Below are positions 1 through 9,011 of a DNA stretch of 64,000 nucleotides, piece after piece; position 1 is the first letter of the stretch; every line of letters begins with the position of its first letter. Source of the DNA: Streptomyces durocortorensis. Its GTDB lineage: Bacteria > Actinomycetota > Actinomycetes > Streptomycetales > Streptomycetaceae. A model generated the notes under the pieces. The model saw only the letters and a list, made by a program, of their open reading frames with translations. It was not told the origin of the DNA and did no database searches. Location: contig NZ_CP134500.1 in NCBI RefSeq assembly GCF_031760065.1, forward strand, positions 4,898,001 to 4,962,000. Reading direction: 5' to 3'. The position numbers and the translations under genes were made by a program.

Positions 1-272
1 CTCATGCAGAAGAACGAGGTGATGGTGAGGAGCGCCCCGAGGATGAAGAGCGGGACGCCGAGGGCGTTGTTGCCGTTCGCCCCCGTCACCCCGCCGACGA
101 TGGCGAGGCCGATGCCCGCGAACACCCCGAGCACCGTCAGCAGCAGCCCCAGCCCGCCCGGGATCGCATGCGCGGCGACCTCCCTGACCTGCGGCTCGGG
201 CATGTCGGGGGCGTCGATGGCGGGGCCGGGCGCCGGGGCCTCGGAGCGGTGGTCGTCGTGCTGGACGGTCAT
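1..272 (-). CDS. SPFH/Band 7-type membrane protein, N-terminal part only
   Basis: The gene runs off the left edge; only the first 90 codons are present. They show a short acidic and proline-rich N-terminus (starting MTVQHDDHRSE), then REVAAHAIPGG, then two hydrophobic segments at about residues 38-58 and 68-88 separated by a Gly/Asn turn. This is the N-terminal anchor I associate with the SPFH (stomatin/prohibitin/flotillin) proteins found next to this penicillin-binding protein in Streptomyces. The SPFH domain itself would lie outside the window, so the family name is recollection rather than something visible. The gene diverges from the penicillin-binding protein gene, and a short palindrome sits 39 bp upstream of its ATG. 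Confidence 0.6.
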   Translation of the reverse strand, partial: MTVQHDDHRSEAPAPGPAIDAPDMPEPQVREVAAHAIPGGLGLLLTVLGVFAGIGLAIVGGVTGANGNNALGVPLFILGALLTITSFFCM

Positions 273-310
273 GGGGTCCCCCGTTCCGCGCGGCCACTCG
301 CCGCGCTATC

Positions 311-326
311 AATGTGATTTCACATT
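311..326. promoter_or_regulatory. Palindrome AATGTGA-TT-TCACATT
   Basis: A perfect 7-bp inverted repeat with a 2-bp spacer lies in the divergent region between the SPFH-type gene (start 272) and the penicillin-binding protein gene (start 512). It is AT-rich against a very GC-rich background and close to the SPFH-type gene, as expected of an operator. The binding protein is unknown. Confidence 0.4.
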
Positions 327-511
327 ATCGGATCTCGCAACCTTGTCCACCTCTGGGGAGTCGGTTCCTAGGAGACGGGTGCTGATTGTCACGTCCGTAA
401 AAGACCGGATCGCTTGCCATTTGTCCCGTCCGACAGTGTTAGCTGGCAGGTCGGAACGGACTGAGGAGACCGAGCGAGCGGGTCGAGCAGAGAAGCGGGA
501 GCAACACAGCA

Positions 512-2743
512 ATGGGTCGAGCGGATGCGCGACGAGCTCAGGCGCGAGGGTCGCGCCGGGCTGCGAAGAGCGGCGGCATACGCAGACTCTTCACGTGGAA
601 GAAGCTGCTGGGTACGTTCTTCGGGATCATCCTGCTGGGGATGGGCGCCTTCGGCGCTCTCTACCTGTACGTCGACGTCCCCGCCGCAGCGAACGCCATG
701 GCGGAGCGGCAGAGCAACGTCTACAAGTACAGCGACGGCACGGTCCTCGCCCGTACCGGCAAGGGCGTCAACCGCCAGATCGTCGACCTGAACGAGGTGC
801 CCAAGAAGGTCCAGCACACCTTCGTCGCCGCCGAGAACAAGACCTTCTACAAGGACCAGGGCGTCGACCTCAAGGGAACGACCCGCGGCATCTTCAACAC
901 CCTCAGCGGCAAGGGCAAGCAGGGTGGCTCGACCATCACCCAGCAGTACGTGAAGAACTACTACCTGACGCAGGACCCCACCGTGAGCCGCAAGCTCAGG
1001 GAACTGGTCATCTCGCTCAAGGTCGACCAGCAGAAGTCCAAGGACGAGATCCTCGCCGGGTACATCAACACCGCCTACTACGGACGCGGCGCGAGCGGCA
1101 TCCAGGCGGCCGCCCAGGCGTACTACGGCATCGACGCCAAGGACCTGGACGTCTCCCAGGGCGCCTACCTCGCCTCCCTCCTCCAGGCCCCCAGCCAGTA
1201 CGACTGGCACACCGCCACCGACACGGGCAAGAAGCTCGTCAAGGAGCGCTGGGCCTACACCCTGCGCAACATGGTCGAGATGGGCTGGCTGACCGAGTCC
1301 GAGAAGGCCGGCCTGGAGTTCCCCGTCCCGGACAAGCCCAAGCCCGCCGAGGGCATGGAGGGTCAGGCCGGCTACCTCGTCGAGGCGGCCAACAAGGAGC
1401 TGGAGAAGCAGGGCGTCTCCGCCGCCGACCGCGAGGCCGGTGGCTGGACGTTCACGCTCACCGTCGACAAGAAGCGCCAGAAGGCGCTGGAGAAGTCGGT
1501 GGAGGACCAGCTGGAGTCCAAGCTCGACCGCGAGGGCAACAAGATCGACGCCACCGTCCAGGCCGGCGCCACCTCGGTCGACCCGAAGACCGGCAAGGTC
1601 GTCGCCCTGTACGGCGGCGAGGACTACATCAAGCACTACATCAGCAACGCCACCCGCCAGGACTACCAGCCCGCCTCCACCTTCAAGCCGCTGGTGCTCG
1701 CCTCCGCCCTGGAGAACGAGTCGAAGACCCAGGACGGCAGCCTGATCGGGCTCAACACGGTGTACGACGGCACCAGCAGGCGGCCCGTCGTCGGCAGCGA
1801 CACTCCGTTCAGCCCGCAGAACGAGGACGACCGCAGCTACGGCCCGATCTCCGTGCAGAAGGCGATGAACAGCTCGGTCAACTCCGTCTTCGCGCAGATG
1901 ATCGTCGATGTGACGCCCGCCGCCGTGAAGGAGACGGCGCTCGCCGTCGGCGTACCGGACAAGAACTTCCCCGAGCGGCCCGCCGTCTCGCTCGGCACCA
2001 TGAACGCCTCGACCTGGGACATGGCGGGCGTATACGCCACGCTCGACAACCACGGGCGCAAGGTCACCCCGCACATCCTCCAGTCCGCCGAGCACCGCGA
2101 CCGCACGGTGGACGCCGAGAAGCCCAAGCGGGTGCAGGCCATCAGCCGCGCCTCGGCCGACACCGTGACCAAGGCGCTCACCGGGGTCGTCGACGCCGGG
2201 TCCGGCGGCGCGGCCAACACCGGCGCCTACGACGCGGCGGGCAAGACCGGCACCTCCGAGGACAACAAGTCCGCCTGGTTCGCCGGGTACACCCCGGAGC
2301 TGGCCACGGTCGTGGCCCTCTTCGGAGAGGGCGACGGTGGCCGCAAGCAGGTCTCCCTGACCGGTACGGCCAACTCCGGCCGCGCCAGCGGCAGCGGCTT
2401 CCCGGCCAGGATCTGGGCCGACTACACCCTCGGCGCCCTCGGCGGCGGCTCCGGCAAGACGTTCGACCTGGAGGACGTGCAGCGCGGCGAGGTGCCCGCA
2501 CCGCCGACGCCTTCCGAGACGCCCTCCGAGGAGCCCACCGAGTCCGAGGAGCCCACCCCGCCCGAGACGCCCTCCGAGACGCCGAGCGAGACGCCGAGTG
2601 AGACGCCGTCCTCCCCGGCGCCGCCCACGAGCAGCCCGCCCGTCACGCTGCCGACGAAGACCCCCGAGCTGCCGCCGGAGCCCGGGGACGGCGACGGCCA
2701 GCCGGGTGAGCGGCCCGGTGGCGGCGGAGCGCCCCCGCAGTAA
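512..2743 (+). CDS. Class A penicillin-binding protein (transglycosylase/transpeptidase)
   Basis: A bifunctional peptidoglycan synthase of 743 aa that polymerises lipid II glycan strands and cross-links stem peptides outside the membrane. A basic cytoplasmic tail is followed by one membrane anchor at about residues 33-53. The GT51 transglycosylase domain has the catalytic Glu108 in AAENKTFYKD and the motifs GGSTITQQ and RKLRELVISLKVD. The transpeptidase domain has the nucleophile Ser389 in STFK, SVN at 455-457 and KTGTS at 578-582, so both activities look intact. The last 80 residues are a Pro/Thr/Ser/Glu-rich tail with repeated SETP units, probably disordered and reaching into the wall. The ATG at 512 follows GCGGGAG. 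It converges on the catalase gene, with a bidirectional terminator between them. Confidence 0.95.
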   Translation: MGRADARRAQARGSRRAAKSGGIRRLFTWKKLLGTFFGIILLGMGAFGALYLYVDVPAAANAMAERQSNVYKYSDGTVLARTGKGVNRQIVDLNEVPKKVQHTFVAAENKTFYKDQGVDLKGTTRGIFNTLSGKGKQGGSTITQQYVKNYYLTQDPTVSRKLRELVISLKVDQQKSKDEILAGYINTAYYGRGASGIQAAAQAYYGIDAKDLDVSQGAYLASLLQAPSQYDWHTATDTGKKLVKERWAYTLRNMVEMGWLTESEKAGLEFPVPDKPKPAEGMEGQAGYLVEAANKELEKQGVSAADREAGGWTFTLTVDKKRQKALEKSVEDQLESKLDREGNKIDATVQAGATSVDPKTGKVVALYGGEDYIKHYISNATRQDYQPASTFKPLVLASALENESKTQDGSLIGLNTVYDGTSRRPVVGSDTPFSPQNEDDRSYGPISVQKAMNSSVNSVFAQMIVDVTPAAVKETALAVGVPDKNFPERPAVSLGTMNASTWDMAGVYATLDNHGRKVTPHILQSAEHRDRTVDAEKPKRVQAISRASADTVTKALTGVVDAGSGGAANTGAYDAAGKTGTSEDNKSAWFAGYTPELATVVALFGEGDGGRKQVSLTGTANSGRASGSGFPARIWADYTLGALGGGSGKTFDLEDVQRGEVPAPPTPSETPSEEPTESEEPTPPETPSETPSETPSETPSSPAPPTSSPPVTLPTKTPELPPEPGDGDGQPGERPGGGGAPPQ

Positions 2744-2754
2744 GGCCCTGACCG

Positions 2755-2797
2755 CATGAGTGAGGGGCGGACCGGTGCGGTCCGCCCCTCACTCATG
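2755..2797. terminator. Bidirectional hairpin terminator
   Basis: A 19-bp perfect stem (2755-2773 with 2779-2797) and a 5-nt loop lie between the convergent penicillin-binding protein and catalase genes. It would work in both directions. No T-run follows, as is usual in Streptomyces. Confidence 0.85.
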
Positions 2798-2829
2798 TGC
2801 GCACCGGGCTCATGTGCGTACCGGCCCGG

Positions 2830-4293
2830 TCAGCCGCCGTTGACCTTCTTCGCGACCCGGTCGCCCAGGTCCTTGTCCACATTGCGCCAGTACTGGAGGG
2901 CCCGCTCCAGCACCGGAGCGCTCACGCCGTCCAGCAGATGGCCGGAGATGTTGGACACGAGGCGGTCCCGCGCCGCGTCGTCCAGGACCTCGCGCACCAT
3001 CGTGCCCGCCTGGCCCCAGTCGTCGTCCTCGCTGTGCGGCTTGTACGCCTCGTGGACCATCTCGCCCGCCGTGGCCCAGCCGGCCGGGTCACCGAACCGG
3101 GCGGTGTCGGCCGCCGGACCGCCGTAGGAGTTCGGGGCGTAGACCGCCCCCGTCCGCGAGGGCTCGTAGCGCATCGGGCCGTCCTTGGCGTACGAGTTCA
3201 CCCCGTGCCGCGGCCGGTTCGGCGGGAGCTGCGCGTAGTTCGGGCCGATCCGGTAGCGGTGAGTGTCCGGGTACGAGAACAGCCGGCCGAGCAGCATCTT
3301 GTCCGGCGACGGGCCGATGCCCGGCACCAGGTTCGACGGCTCGAACGACGCCTGCTCGATGTGGACGAAGAAGTCCTCCGGGTTCTGGTTCAGCGTCATC
3401 CGGCCGACCTCGATCTCCGGATAGTCGCCGTGCGGCCACACCTTCGTCAGGTCGAACGGGTTGAAACGGTAGTCCGGCGCGTCCTCGAACGGCATGACCT
3501 GGACGTACAGCGTCCAGCTCGGATGATCACCGCGCTCGATCGACTCGAACAGGTCCCGGCGGTGGACGTCGCCGTCGGTCCCGGCCATGGAGTCGGCGTC
3601 GGACTGGGTGTAGAAGTCGATGCCCTGGTCCGTCTTGAAGCGGTACTTCACCCAGAACCGCTCGCCGCCCGCGTTCACCCACATATAGGTGTGCGAGCTG
3701 TAGCCGTTCATGTGGCGGTACGTCTTCGGGATGCCCCGGTCGCCCATCAGCCACGTCACCATGTGCGCGGACTCGGGGGAGAGGGTCCAGAAGTCCCACT
3801 GCATGTCGTGGTCGCGCAGCCCGCTGTCCGGGCGGCGCTTCTGCGAGCGGATGAAGTCCTGGAACTTCATCGGGTCCCGTACGAAGAAGACCGGCGTGTT
3901 GTTGCCGACCATGTCGTAGTTGCCCTGCTCGGTGTAGAACTTCAGCGCGAAACCGCGGGGGTCGCGCCAGGTGTCGGGCGAGCCCTGCTCACCGGCGACC
4001 GTGGAGAAGCGGGCCAGCATGTCCGTGCGCCTGCCGGGCTGGAACAGGTCCGCCTTGGTGAACTGACTGACGTCGTTGGTCACGGCGAAGGTCCCGTACG
4101 CCCCCGATCCCTTGGCGTGCACCACCCGTTCGGGGACCCGTTCCCGGTTGAACTGGGCCATCTTCTCGATCAGGTAGTGGTCCTGGAGCAGGATCGGTCC
4201 GTCGGCGCCGACCGTGAGCGAGTGTTCGTCGCTCTCCACCGGGATTCCGGCGTTGTTCGTGGTGTACGGAAGCTGCGGAGTTTTCTCGGTCAC
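2830..4293 (-). CDS. Monofunctional heme catalase
   Basis: A clade 3-size heme catalase of 487 aa that breaks down hydrogen peroxide in the cytoplasm. The distal His59 lies in [13 protein letters not shown], Asn132 in [10 protein letters not shown], and the proximal heme ligand Tyr341 in [12 protein letters not shown], so the active site is complete. I chose the GTG at 4293 because GGGAGGA lies about 6 nt upstream. An ATG at 4332 would add 13 residues but has no ribosome binding site. The upstream region is unusual: seven copies of a 6-bp repeat lie about 118 bp from the start codon, between this gene and the 3' end of the next upstream gene. A peroxide-sensing regulator is not encoded next to it. 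Confidence 0.95.
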   Translation of the reverse strand: MTEKTPQLPYTTNNAGIPVESDEHSLTVGADGPILLQDHYLIEKMAQFNRERVPERVVHAKGSGAYGTFAVTNDVSQFTKADLFQPGRRTDMLARFSTVAGEQGSPDTWRDPRGFALKFYTEQGNYDMVGNNTPVFFVRDPMKFQDFIRSQKRRPDSGLRDHDMQWDFWTLSPESAHMVTWLMGDRGIPKTYRHMNGYSSHTYMWVNAGGERFWVKYRFKTDQGIDFYTQSDADSMAGTDGDVHRRDLFESIERGDHPSWTLYVQVMPFEDAPDYRFNPFDLTKVWPHGDYPEIEVGRMTLNQNPEDFFVHIEQASFEPSNLVPGIGPSPDKMLLGRLFSYPDTHRYRIGPNYAQLPPNRPRHGVNSYAKDGPMRYEPSRTGAVYAPNSYGGPAADTARFGDPAGWATAGEMVHEAYKPHSEDDDWGQAGTMVREVLDDAARDRLVSNISGHLLDGVSAPVLERALQYWRNVDKDLGDRVAKKVNGG

Positions 4294-4410
4294 GAGCGTC
4301 CTCCCGTCGAGGCGTGGGGGGTCGTGGGACATTCAGGTCGCTTCGCTACGAATGCAGTCAACTCCGACGTTTCGGGGTCGGCAACATTTCGCCACGGTCC
4401 GTCACCGCGG

Positions 4411-4452
4411 ACCTGGACCTGGACCTGGACCTGGACCTGGACCTGGACCTGG
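4411..4452. repeat. Hexanucleotide tandem repeat, ACCTGG x7
   Basis: Seven perfect head-to-tail copies of ACCTGG (CCAGGT on the catalase strand) occupy the gap between the catalase start and the phosphatase stop codon. The array is outside coding sequence. Each unit contains a CCAGG site, and such arrays can change copy number by replication slippage. Confidence 0.95.
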
Positions 4453-4467
4453 AACGCCCATCCGCCC

Positions 4468-6372
4468 CTACTGCCCCCGGGTCGCCATCTCGAACCAGAC
4501 GACCTTCCCCGTGGACAGCCGCGTCGCCCCCCACCGCCGGGCCAGCCGGTTGACCAGGAACAGCCCGCGGCCGCCCTCGTCCGTGTCCCGGGCCCGGCGC
4601 TGCCGGGGCAGCTGCGGGGAGTCGTCGCCGACCTCGCAGCGCAGGACGTCGGTCCGCAGCAGCCGCAGCGTCACCGGCCGCTCCGCATACCGCACCGCGT
4701 TGGTGACCACCTCGCTGACCAGCAGCTCCACCTCGTCGGCCAGCTCCTCCAGACCCCACCGGTCCAGCGCCCGCCGGGCCAGCCTGCGGGCCCGGCGCGG
4801 GGCCGCGTCCTCCGGCTCCAGATACCAGTACGCCACATCGCTCGGCGCGATCCCGTCGAAGCGGGCGGCCAGCAGCGCGATGTCGTCGTCCCGGTCACCC
4901 GGGCCGAGCATGTCCAGCACGTCGTCGCAGAGCGCCTCCAGCGGCGGAGCGTGGTCGGGGCCGGTGAGCTGCGCGGTCGCCGCGAGGCGCTCCCGCAGCT
5001 GCTCGATGCCCGTCCACACGTCCCGCAGCCGTGACTCCACCAGGCCGTCGGTGTAGAGGAGCAGGGTGGCACCGGCGGGCGCGTCCAGCTCGACGGCCTC
5101 GAAGTCGACGCCGCCCACCCCGATGGGCGCGCCCGGCGGCACCACCAGCACCTCGGCCCGGCCGCCCAGGTGCAGCAGCACCGGCGGCGGGTGTCCGGCG
5201 TTGGCGATGGTGATCCGGTGCGCGACCGGGTCGTACACCGCGTACAGGCAGGTCGCCATGCGGTCGCTGCCCAGCCGCTGCGCCTGCTCGTCCAGGTGGT
5301 GCAGCACCTCCTGCGGCGGCAGGTCGAGCTGCGCCAGGGTCTGCGCCGTCGTCCGCAGCTGGCCCATGATCGCCGCCGAGGTCATGGAGTGGCCCATGAC
5401 GTCACCGACGACCAGCGCGACCCGGCTGCCCGGCAGCGGGATCGCGTCGTACCACCAGTCGCCGCCGACCCGGGCCGTCTCGGCCGCCGGGAGGTAGCGC
5501 GAGGCGAGCCGGACGCCGGTGGGCTGGGGGAGCGAGTCCGGGAGCATCGTGCGCTGAAGCTCGTCCGCGATGTAGGCCTCGCGCCCGTACAGCACGGCCT
5601 TGTCGATACCGAGCGCGGTGTGCGTCGCCAGCTGCGCCGCGACCAGCAGGTCACTGGCCTCGAACGGAGCCCGCTCGGTGCCGCGCACGAAGACCGCCGC
5701 CCCGATCACCCGCCGTCTGCCGCGCAGCGGGGCGAGGATCGCCCGGTGCCCGGTGGGGACGCTGCGGCCGGGGCCCAGTAGCTCGGGCAGGGCGGCCCGC
5801 GCCGCCGCGGAGTCGCCGAAGACCGGCCGCACCCCGCGCAGCACCTCGGCCAGCGCCCCGCCCGCCCGCACCTCGCACAGCTCGGCCGCGGGCATCAGGT
5901 CGGCCTGCGGGTCGACGACGATCGGCCGCAGCCGCTCCGTCTCCGGGCCCGCCTCGCTCTCCTCGTCGCTTAAGCGCAGCCGGTCGCTGCGGCGCAGCCG
6001 CAGGACGAACGGGCTCACCGGGCGCTCGTCCCCGACCGGCAGCGGATCGCGCAGATAGACCAGGATCGCGTCGGAGAACGTCGGCACACTGGCCCGGCAC
6101 AGGCCGAGGACGATCTCGTCCAGGTCTATCCCCCGGGCGATCCGCCGGGTGGCCGCGCCGACGAAGCGCAGCCGGTCGCCCTCGCGGCGGGTGGCCGCCT
6201 GCGCGTCCGCGACGGCGGCCGCTCCGGGACCGGGGGCGGGCGCGGCGGCCGGGCCCGGGATCGCGGCAGCGGCGGCGGCCGCCGCGGCGTCCTGCTGCCG
6301 GGGCCGGGTGCGCTCCTGCTGCCGGGCCGCGAGCGGCTGCCGGCCTTCGTGGGAGGTGGGGTGCTCCGTCAC
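4468..6372 (-). CDS. GAF-PP2C (SpoIIE)-ATPase protein, anti-sigma pathway phosphatase
   Basis: A three-domain signalling protein of 634 aa. An alanine-rich disordered N-terminus precedes a GAF-like sensor domain (about 65-265). A SpoIIE/PP2C serine phosphatase domain follows, with ELQRTMLP, GGDWWYD, VVGDVMGHS, NAGHPPP and LLLYTDGLVE. A C-terminal GHKL/HATPase domain resembles RsbW anti-sigma kinases (EVELLVSEVVTNAVRYA and EGGRGLFLVNRLA). Such proteins usually control anti-sigma-antagonist phosphorylation in stress or development; its partner is not in this window. The longest reading frame begins at a TTG (6459). The GTG at 6372 is preferred because the protein then starts VTEHPTSHEGRQ, but neither start has a clear ribosome binding site. 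Confidence 0.88.
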   Translation of the reverse strand: MTEHPTSHEGRQPLAARQQERTRPRQQDAAAAAAAAAIPGPAAAPAPGPGAAAVADAQAATRREGDRLRFVGAATRRIARGIDLDEIVLGLCRASVPTFSDAILVYLRDPLPVGDERPVSPFVLRLRRSDRLRLSDEESEAGPETERLRPIVVDPQADLMPAAELCEVRAGGALAEVLRGVRPVFGDSAAARAALPELLGPGRSVPTGHRAILAPLRGRRRVIGAAVFVRGTERAPFEASDLLVAAQLATHTALGIDKAVLYGREAYIADELQRTMLPDSLPQPTGVRLASRYLPAAETARVGGDWWYDAIPLPGSRVALVVGDVMGHSMTSAAIMGQLRTTAQTLAQLDLPPQEVLHHLDEQAQRLGSDRMATCLYAVYDPVAHRITIANAGHPPPVLLHLGGRAEVLVVPPGAPIGVGGVDFEAVELDAPAGATLLLYTDGLVESRLRDVWTGIEQLRERLAATAQLTGPDHAPPLEALCDDVLDMLGPGDRDDDIALLAARFDGIAPSDVAYWYLEPEDAAPRRARRLARRALDRWGLEELADEVELLVSEVVTNAVRYAERPVTLRLLRTDVLRCEVGDDSPQLPRQRRARDTDEGGRGLFLVNRLARRWGATRLSTGKVVWFEMATRGQ

Positions 6373-6757
6373 GCGTGGGATTCCGTCCGTCCGGGCCGGT
6401 TGTATGAGGCAGTCACCTCGTGGGGCGTTACTGTGCCCCGGCAAGCGCGGTAAGAACAACGGCTGTCACCGGATGCCCCCGTACGCGGGGCCGAAACCGA
6501 GCGCCGCGGAGTTGGCCGACCGTCGATCCCTCCGGCGGCGGCCGCGGTGACGGGGCAGCGGACGGCGTGCATGTCTCCACCCCCTCGTAGTGGGCCCGGC
6601 GACCGCGCGGAACGTCCGGGCCCGTGGCCCGTTCCCTCCGTACGACCGGTGCGATGACTTGTGGTCAGTTCCGGTGTGGTGTCCGCCGGTTGCGGCGTCC
6701 GGCCCTGTGCGGGCCCGGTCCTGCCCACCGGGCCGCCCGAAGGCTGCTTCCAGGGTC
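6373..6757. other. Intergenic stretch without a recognisable gene
   Basis: This 385-bp gap lies between the phosphatase gene and the DUF402 gene, both on the minus strand. Open frames here are Arg/Pro/Gly-rich and match nothing I recognise. It presumably holds the phosphatase promoter, but I could not single out a convincing site. Confidence 0.5.
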
Positions 6758-7444
6758 TCACGACGGCATATGGGCGGGGGTGCGGTCCCAGTCATCCGGC
6801 AGGGGCGGCACCTGCCACCGCGGATCGGGCCGCCAGTGCTCCCAGCCGTCCCGGAACGGCGAGCCCCAGCCCGTGATCACCTCGACCGCCGCCCGGCCCG
6901 CCTCCCGGACCCGGGCGGCGGTCTCCCGGTCCATCAGGCCGACGCTCTGCGCCTGGGCGAACTCGTCCTCGTCGAGCCACCTCCAGCTGCGGTCGGGGTT
7001 CACCGAGATGTCGAGAAAGTGATCCTCGGAATCCACCCCTCCGGCCCACCGGGTGCGGGGCTCCTCCAGGTTGACGTACCAGTTGCGGAAGATCCATCCC
7101 CGGTCCCAGAACAGCCACACCGACCACGGGTCACCGGGCCGGGCGAGCTTCAGCACCCCGGAGCCGAACCAGGTCGAGCGGGCCGTGGTGCGCGGCGCGG
7201 TGTAGCGGGTGGCCAGTGGTTCGGCGTGCACCTGCCCGCCGTCGGCCAGCACCGGCCGTACGCATTCGGTGCCGGGCGCCATCCAGACGGCGAGCAGCTC
7301 GTCGGTGTCCTGGACGACGGTCACCGGGCGGCAGATGTGCACGGGCGGGGCGTCAGCCGCCCGGTGGGCCCGGCCGTTGTCGCGGTAGCGCCAGAGGATC
7401 TGGTCCCCCGGCGCCCAGCGTGCGCACTCTCCCGTACCTGTCAT
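6758..7444 (-). CDS. DUF402 (FomD-like) protein
   Basis: A 228-aa soluble protein of the DUF402 family, some members of which are metal-dependent nucleotide or phosphonate-nucleotide phosphatases. The family core is visible: a hydrophobic beta-rich N-terminal half, WYVNLEEP, then VDSEDHFLDISVNPD and WLDEDEFAQA, which supply the clustered Asp/Glu metal ligands. The substrate in Streptomyces is not known. The ATG has no ribosome binding site; a TAAGAT hexamer lies 6 nt upstream, suggesting a leaderless message. It lies just downstream of the class II fumarase gene on the same strand, with a 45-bp gap. Confidence 0.85.
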   Translation of the reverse strand: MTGTGECARWAPGDQILWRYRDNGRAHRAADAPPVHICRPVTVVQDTDELLAVWMAPGTECVRPVLADGGQVHAEPLATRYTAPRTTARSTWFGSGVLKLARPGDPWSVWLFWDRGWIFRNWYVNLEEPRTRWAGGVDSEDHFLDISVNPDRSWRWLDEDEFAQAQSVGLMDRETAARVREAGRAAVEVITGWGSPFRDGWEHWRPDPRWQVPPLPDDWDRTPAHMPS

Positions 7445-7450
7445 GCAGGG

Positions 7451-7456
7451 ATCTTA
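7451..7456 (-). promoter_or_regulatory. -10 hexamer TAAGAT of a probable leaderless promoter
   Basis: The hexamer fits TANNNT and ends 6 nt before the ATG of the DUF402 gene, so transcription would begin at or next to the start codon. Confidence 0.55.
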
Positions 7457-7489
7457 CGGAGTGCTCCCGCCGGCGCGCTGGGACTCAGG

Positions 7490-8905
7490 TCACCCGGCCG
7501 ATCGAGGGCGCGTCATCCGCAGCACGTCCAGCGCCTCGTCGAGCTGTTCCAGGGTCAGATCGCCGCGCTCGACGTAGCCGGAGGAGAGGACCGTCTCGCG
7601 GATCGTCGTGCCGTCCTTCAGCGACTTCTTGGCGACCTTGGCCGCCTCCTCGTAGCCGATGTACTTGTTGAGCGGGGTGACCACGGAGGGCGAGGACTCG
7701 GCGTAGGCGCGGGCCCGCTCGGCGTCCGCGGTGATGCCGTCGACCGTACGGTCCGCGAGCAGCCGGGAGGCGTTGGCCAGCAGCCGTACGGACTCCAGCA
7801 GGTTCTTCGCGATGACCGGGAGCATCACGTTCAGCTCGAAGTTGCCCGCCGCGCCCGCCGTGGCGACCGTCGTGTCGTTGCCGGTGACCTGGGCGGCGAC
7901 CATCAGGACCGCCTCGGGGATCACCGGGTTGACCTTGCCCGGCATGATCGAGGAGCCGGGCTGGAGGTCGGGCAGCGCGATCTCGGCGAGACCGGTGCGC
8001 GGGCCCGAGGCCATCCAGCGCAGATCGTTGGAGATCTTGGTCAGTGAGACGGCGATCGTCCGGAGCTGGCCGGAGGTCTCCACCAGACCGTCCCGTGCGC
8101 CCTGCGCCTCGAAGTGGTCGCGGGCCTCGGTGAGCGGGAGCCCGGTGGCGCCCGCGACCTCCGCGATCACGGCGGCCGAGAAGCCCGGCGGGGTGTTGAT
8201 GCCGGTGCCCACCGCCGTACCGCCGAGCGGCAGTTCGGCGAGCCGGGGCAGCGAGGCGCGCAGCCGCTCCACGCCGTAGCGGATCTGCGCCGCGTAGCCG
8301 CCGAACTCCTGGCCGAGGGTGACCGGGGTCGCGTCCATCAGATGCGTACGGCCCGCCTTCACGACCTCCGAGAATTCGGCCGATTTCCGCCCCAGGGATT
8401 CCGCCAGGTGGTCCAGGGCGGGGATCAGGTCGGCGGTGACGGCGGCGGTCGCGGCGATGTGGATGGAGGACGGGAAGACGTCGTTGGACGACTGGGAGGC
8501 GTTCACATGGTCGTTGGGGTGGACCTCGCGGCCCAGCCGCTCGGAGGCGAGGGTGGCGATCACCTCGTTGGTGTTCATGTTCGAGGAGGTGCCCGATCCC
8601 GTCTGGAAGACGTCGACCGGGAAGTGCTCGTCCCAGCGGCCCGAGGCGACCTCGGCGGCCGCCTCCTGGATCGCGGCCGCGATGTCCGGATCCAGCACCT
8701 TCAGTTCGGCGTTGACCTTGGCGGCCGCACCCTTGATCCGGGCCAGCGCCTCGATGTGGGCCCGCTCAAGACGCTGCCCGGAGACGGGGAAGTTCTCCAC
8801 GGCCCGCTGGGTCTGCGCGCGCCACTTGGCGTGCGCGGGGACCTTCACCTCACCCATCGAGTCGTGCTCGACCCGGAACCCGTCGGTACCTGACGTGTCG
8901 ACCAT
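7490..8905 (-). CDS. fumC: Fumarate hydratase, class II
   Basis: The iron-independent fumarase of the TCA cycle (fumarate to L-malate), 471 aa, a homotetramer of the aspartase/fumarase superfamily. The signature [11 protein letters not shown] lies near residue 320. Substrate-site motifs are present: [26 protein letters not shown] and [17 protein letters not shown] lies 8 nt upstream of the ATG at 8905, a textbook start. The genome region also encodes the unrelated class I fumarase at 27597-29264, so the cell has both an oxygen-stable and an iron-sulfur enzyme. Here the two genes are separated by a natural-product cluster and the SGNH hydrolase gene. Confidence 0.97.
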   Translation of the reverse strand: MVDTSGTDGFRVEHDSMGEVKVPAHAKWRAQTQRAVENFPVSGQRLERAHIEALARIKGAAAKVNAELKVLDPDIAAAIQEAAAEVASGRWDEHFPVDVFQTGSGTSSNMNTNEVIATLASERLGREVHPNDHVNASQSSNDVFPSSIHIAATAAVTADLIPALDHLAESLGRKSAEFSEVVKAGRTHLMDATPVTLGQEFGGYAAQIRYGVERLRASLPRLAELPLGGTAVGTGINTPPGFSAAVIAEVAGATGLPLTEARDHFEAQGARDGLVETSGQLRTIAVSLTKISNDLRWMASGPRTGLAEIALPDLQPGSSIMPGKVNPVIPEAVLMVAAQVTGNDTTVATAGAAGNFELNVMLPVIAKNLLESVRLLANASRLLADRTVDGITADAERARAYAESSPSVVTPLNKYIGYEEAAKVAKKSLKDGTTIRETVLSSGYVERGDLTLEQLDEALDVLRMTRPRSAG

Positions 8906-9011
8906 GGTGTTTAAACCTCCTGAAAAAGATGAGCACTTGTCTTGTTCTATCTATTCCCAAGTCGCCTACCGGCCAGTAAATACCGGGGGTAACCACTCAC
9001 CGGGAGGCGCA

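Noticed and set aside
4..2601. Long plus-strand open frame overlapping the SPFH-type and penicillin-binding protein genes
   Set aside because: It is an alternative frame of high-GC coding DNA, Arg/Gly/Pro-rich without domains, while the 512-2743 frame is an unmistakable penicillin-binding protein.
4411..4452. CRISPR-like array
   Set aside because: The units are 6 bp and directly adjacent, with no spacers.
6369..6795. Minus-strand open frames in the gap before the DUF402 gene
   Set aside because: Their sequence is low-complexity Arg/Gly/Pro/Thr with no good start or family resemblance, and two frames compete over the same DNA.
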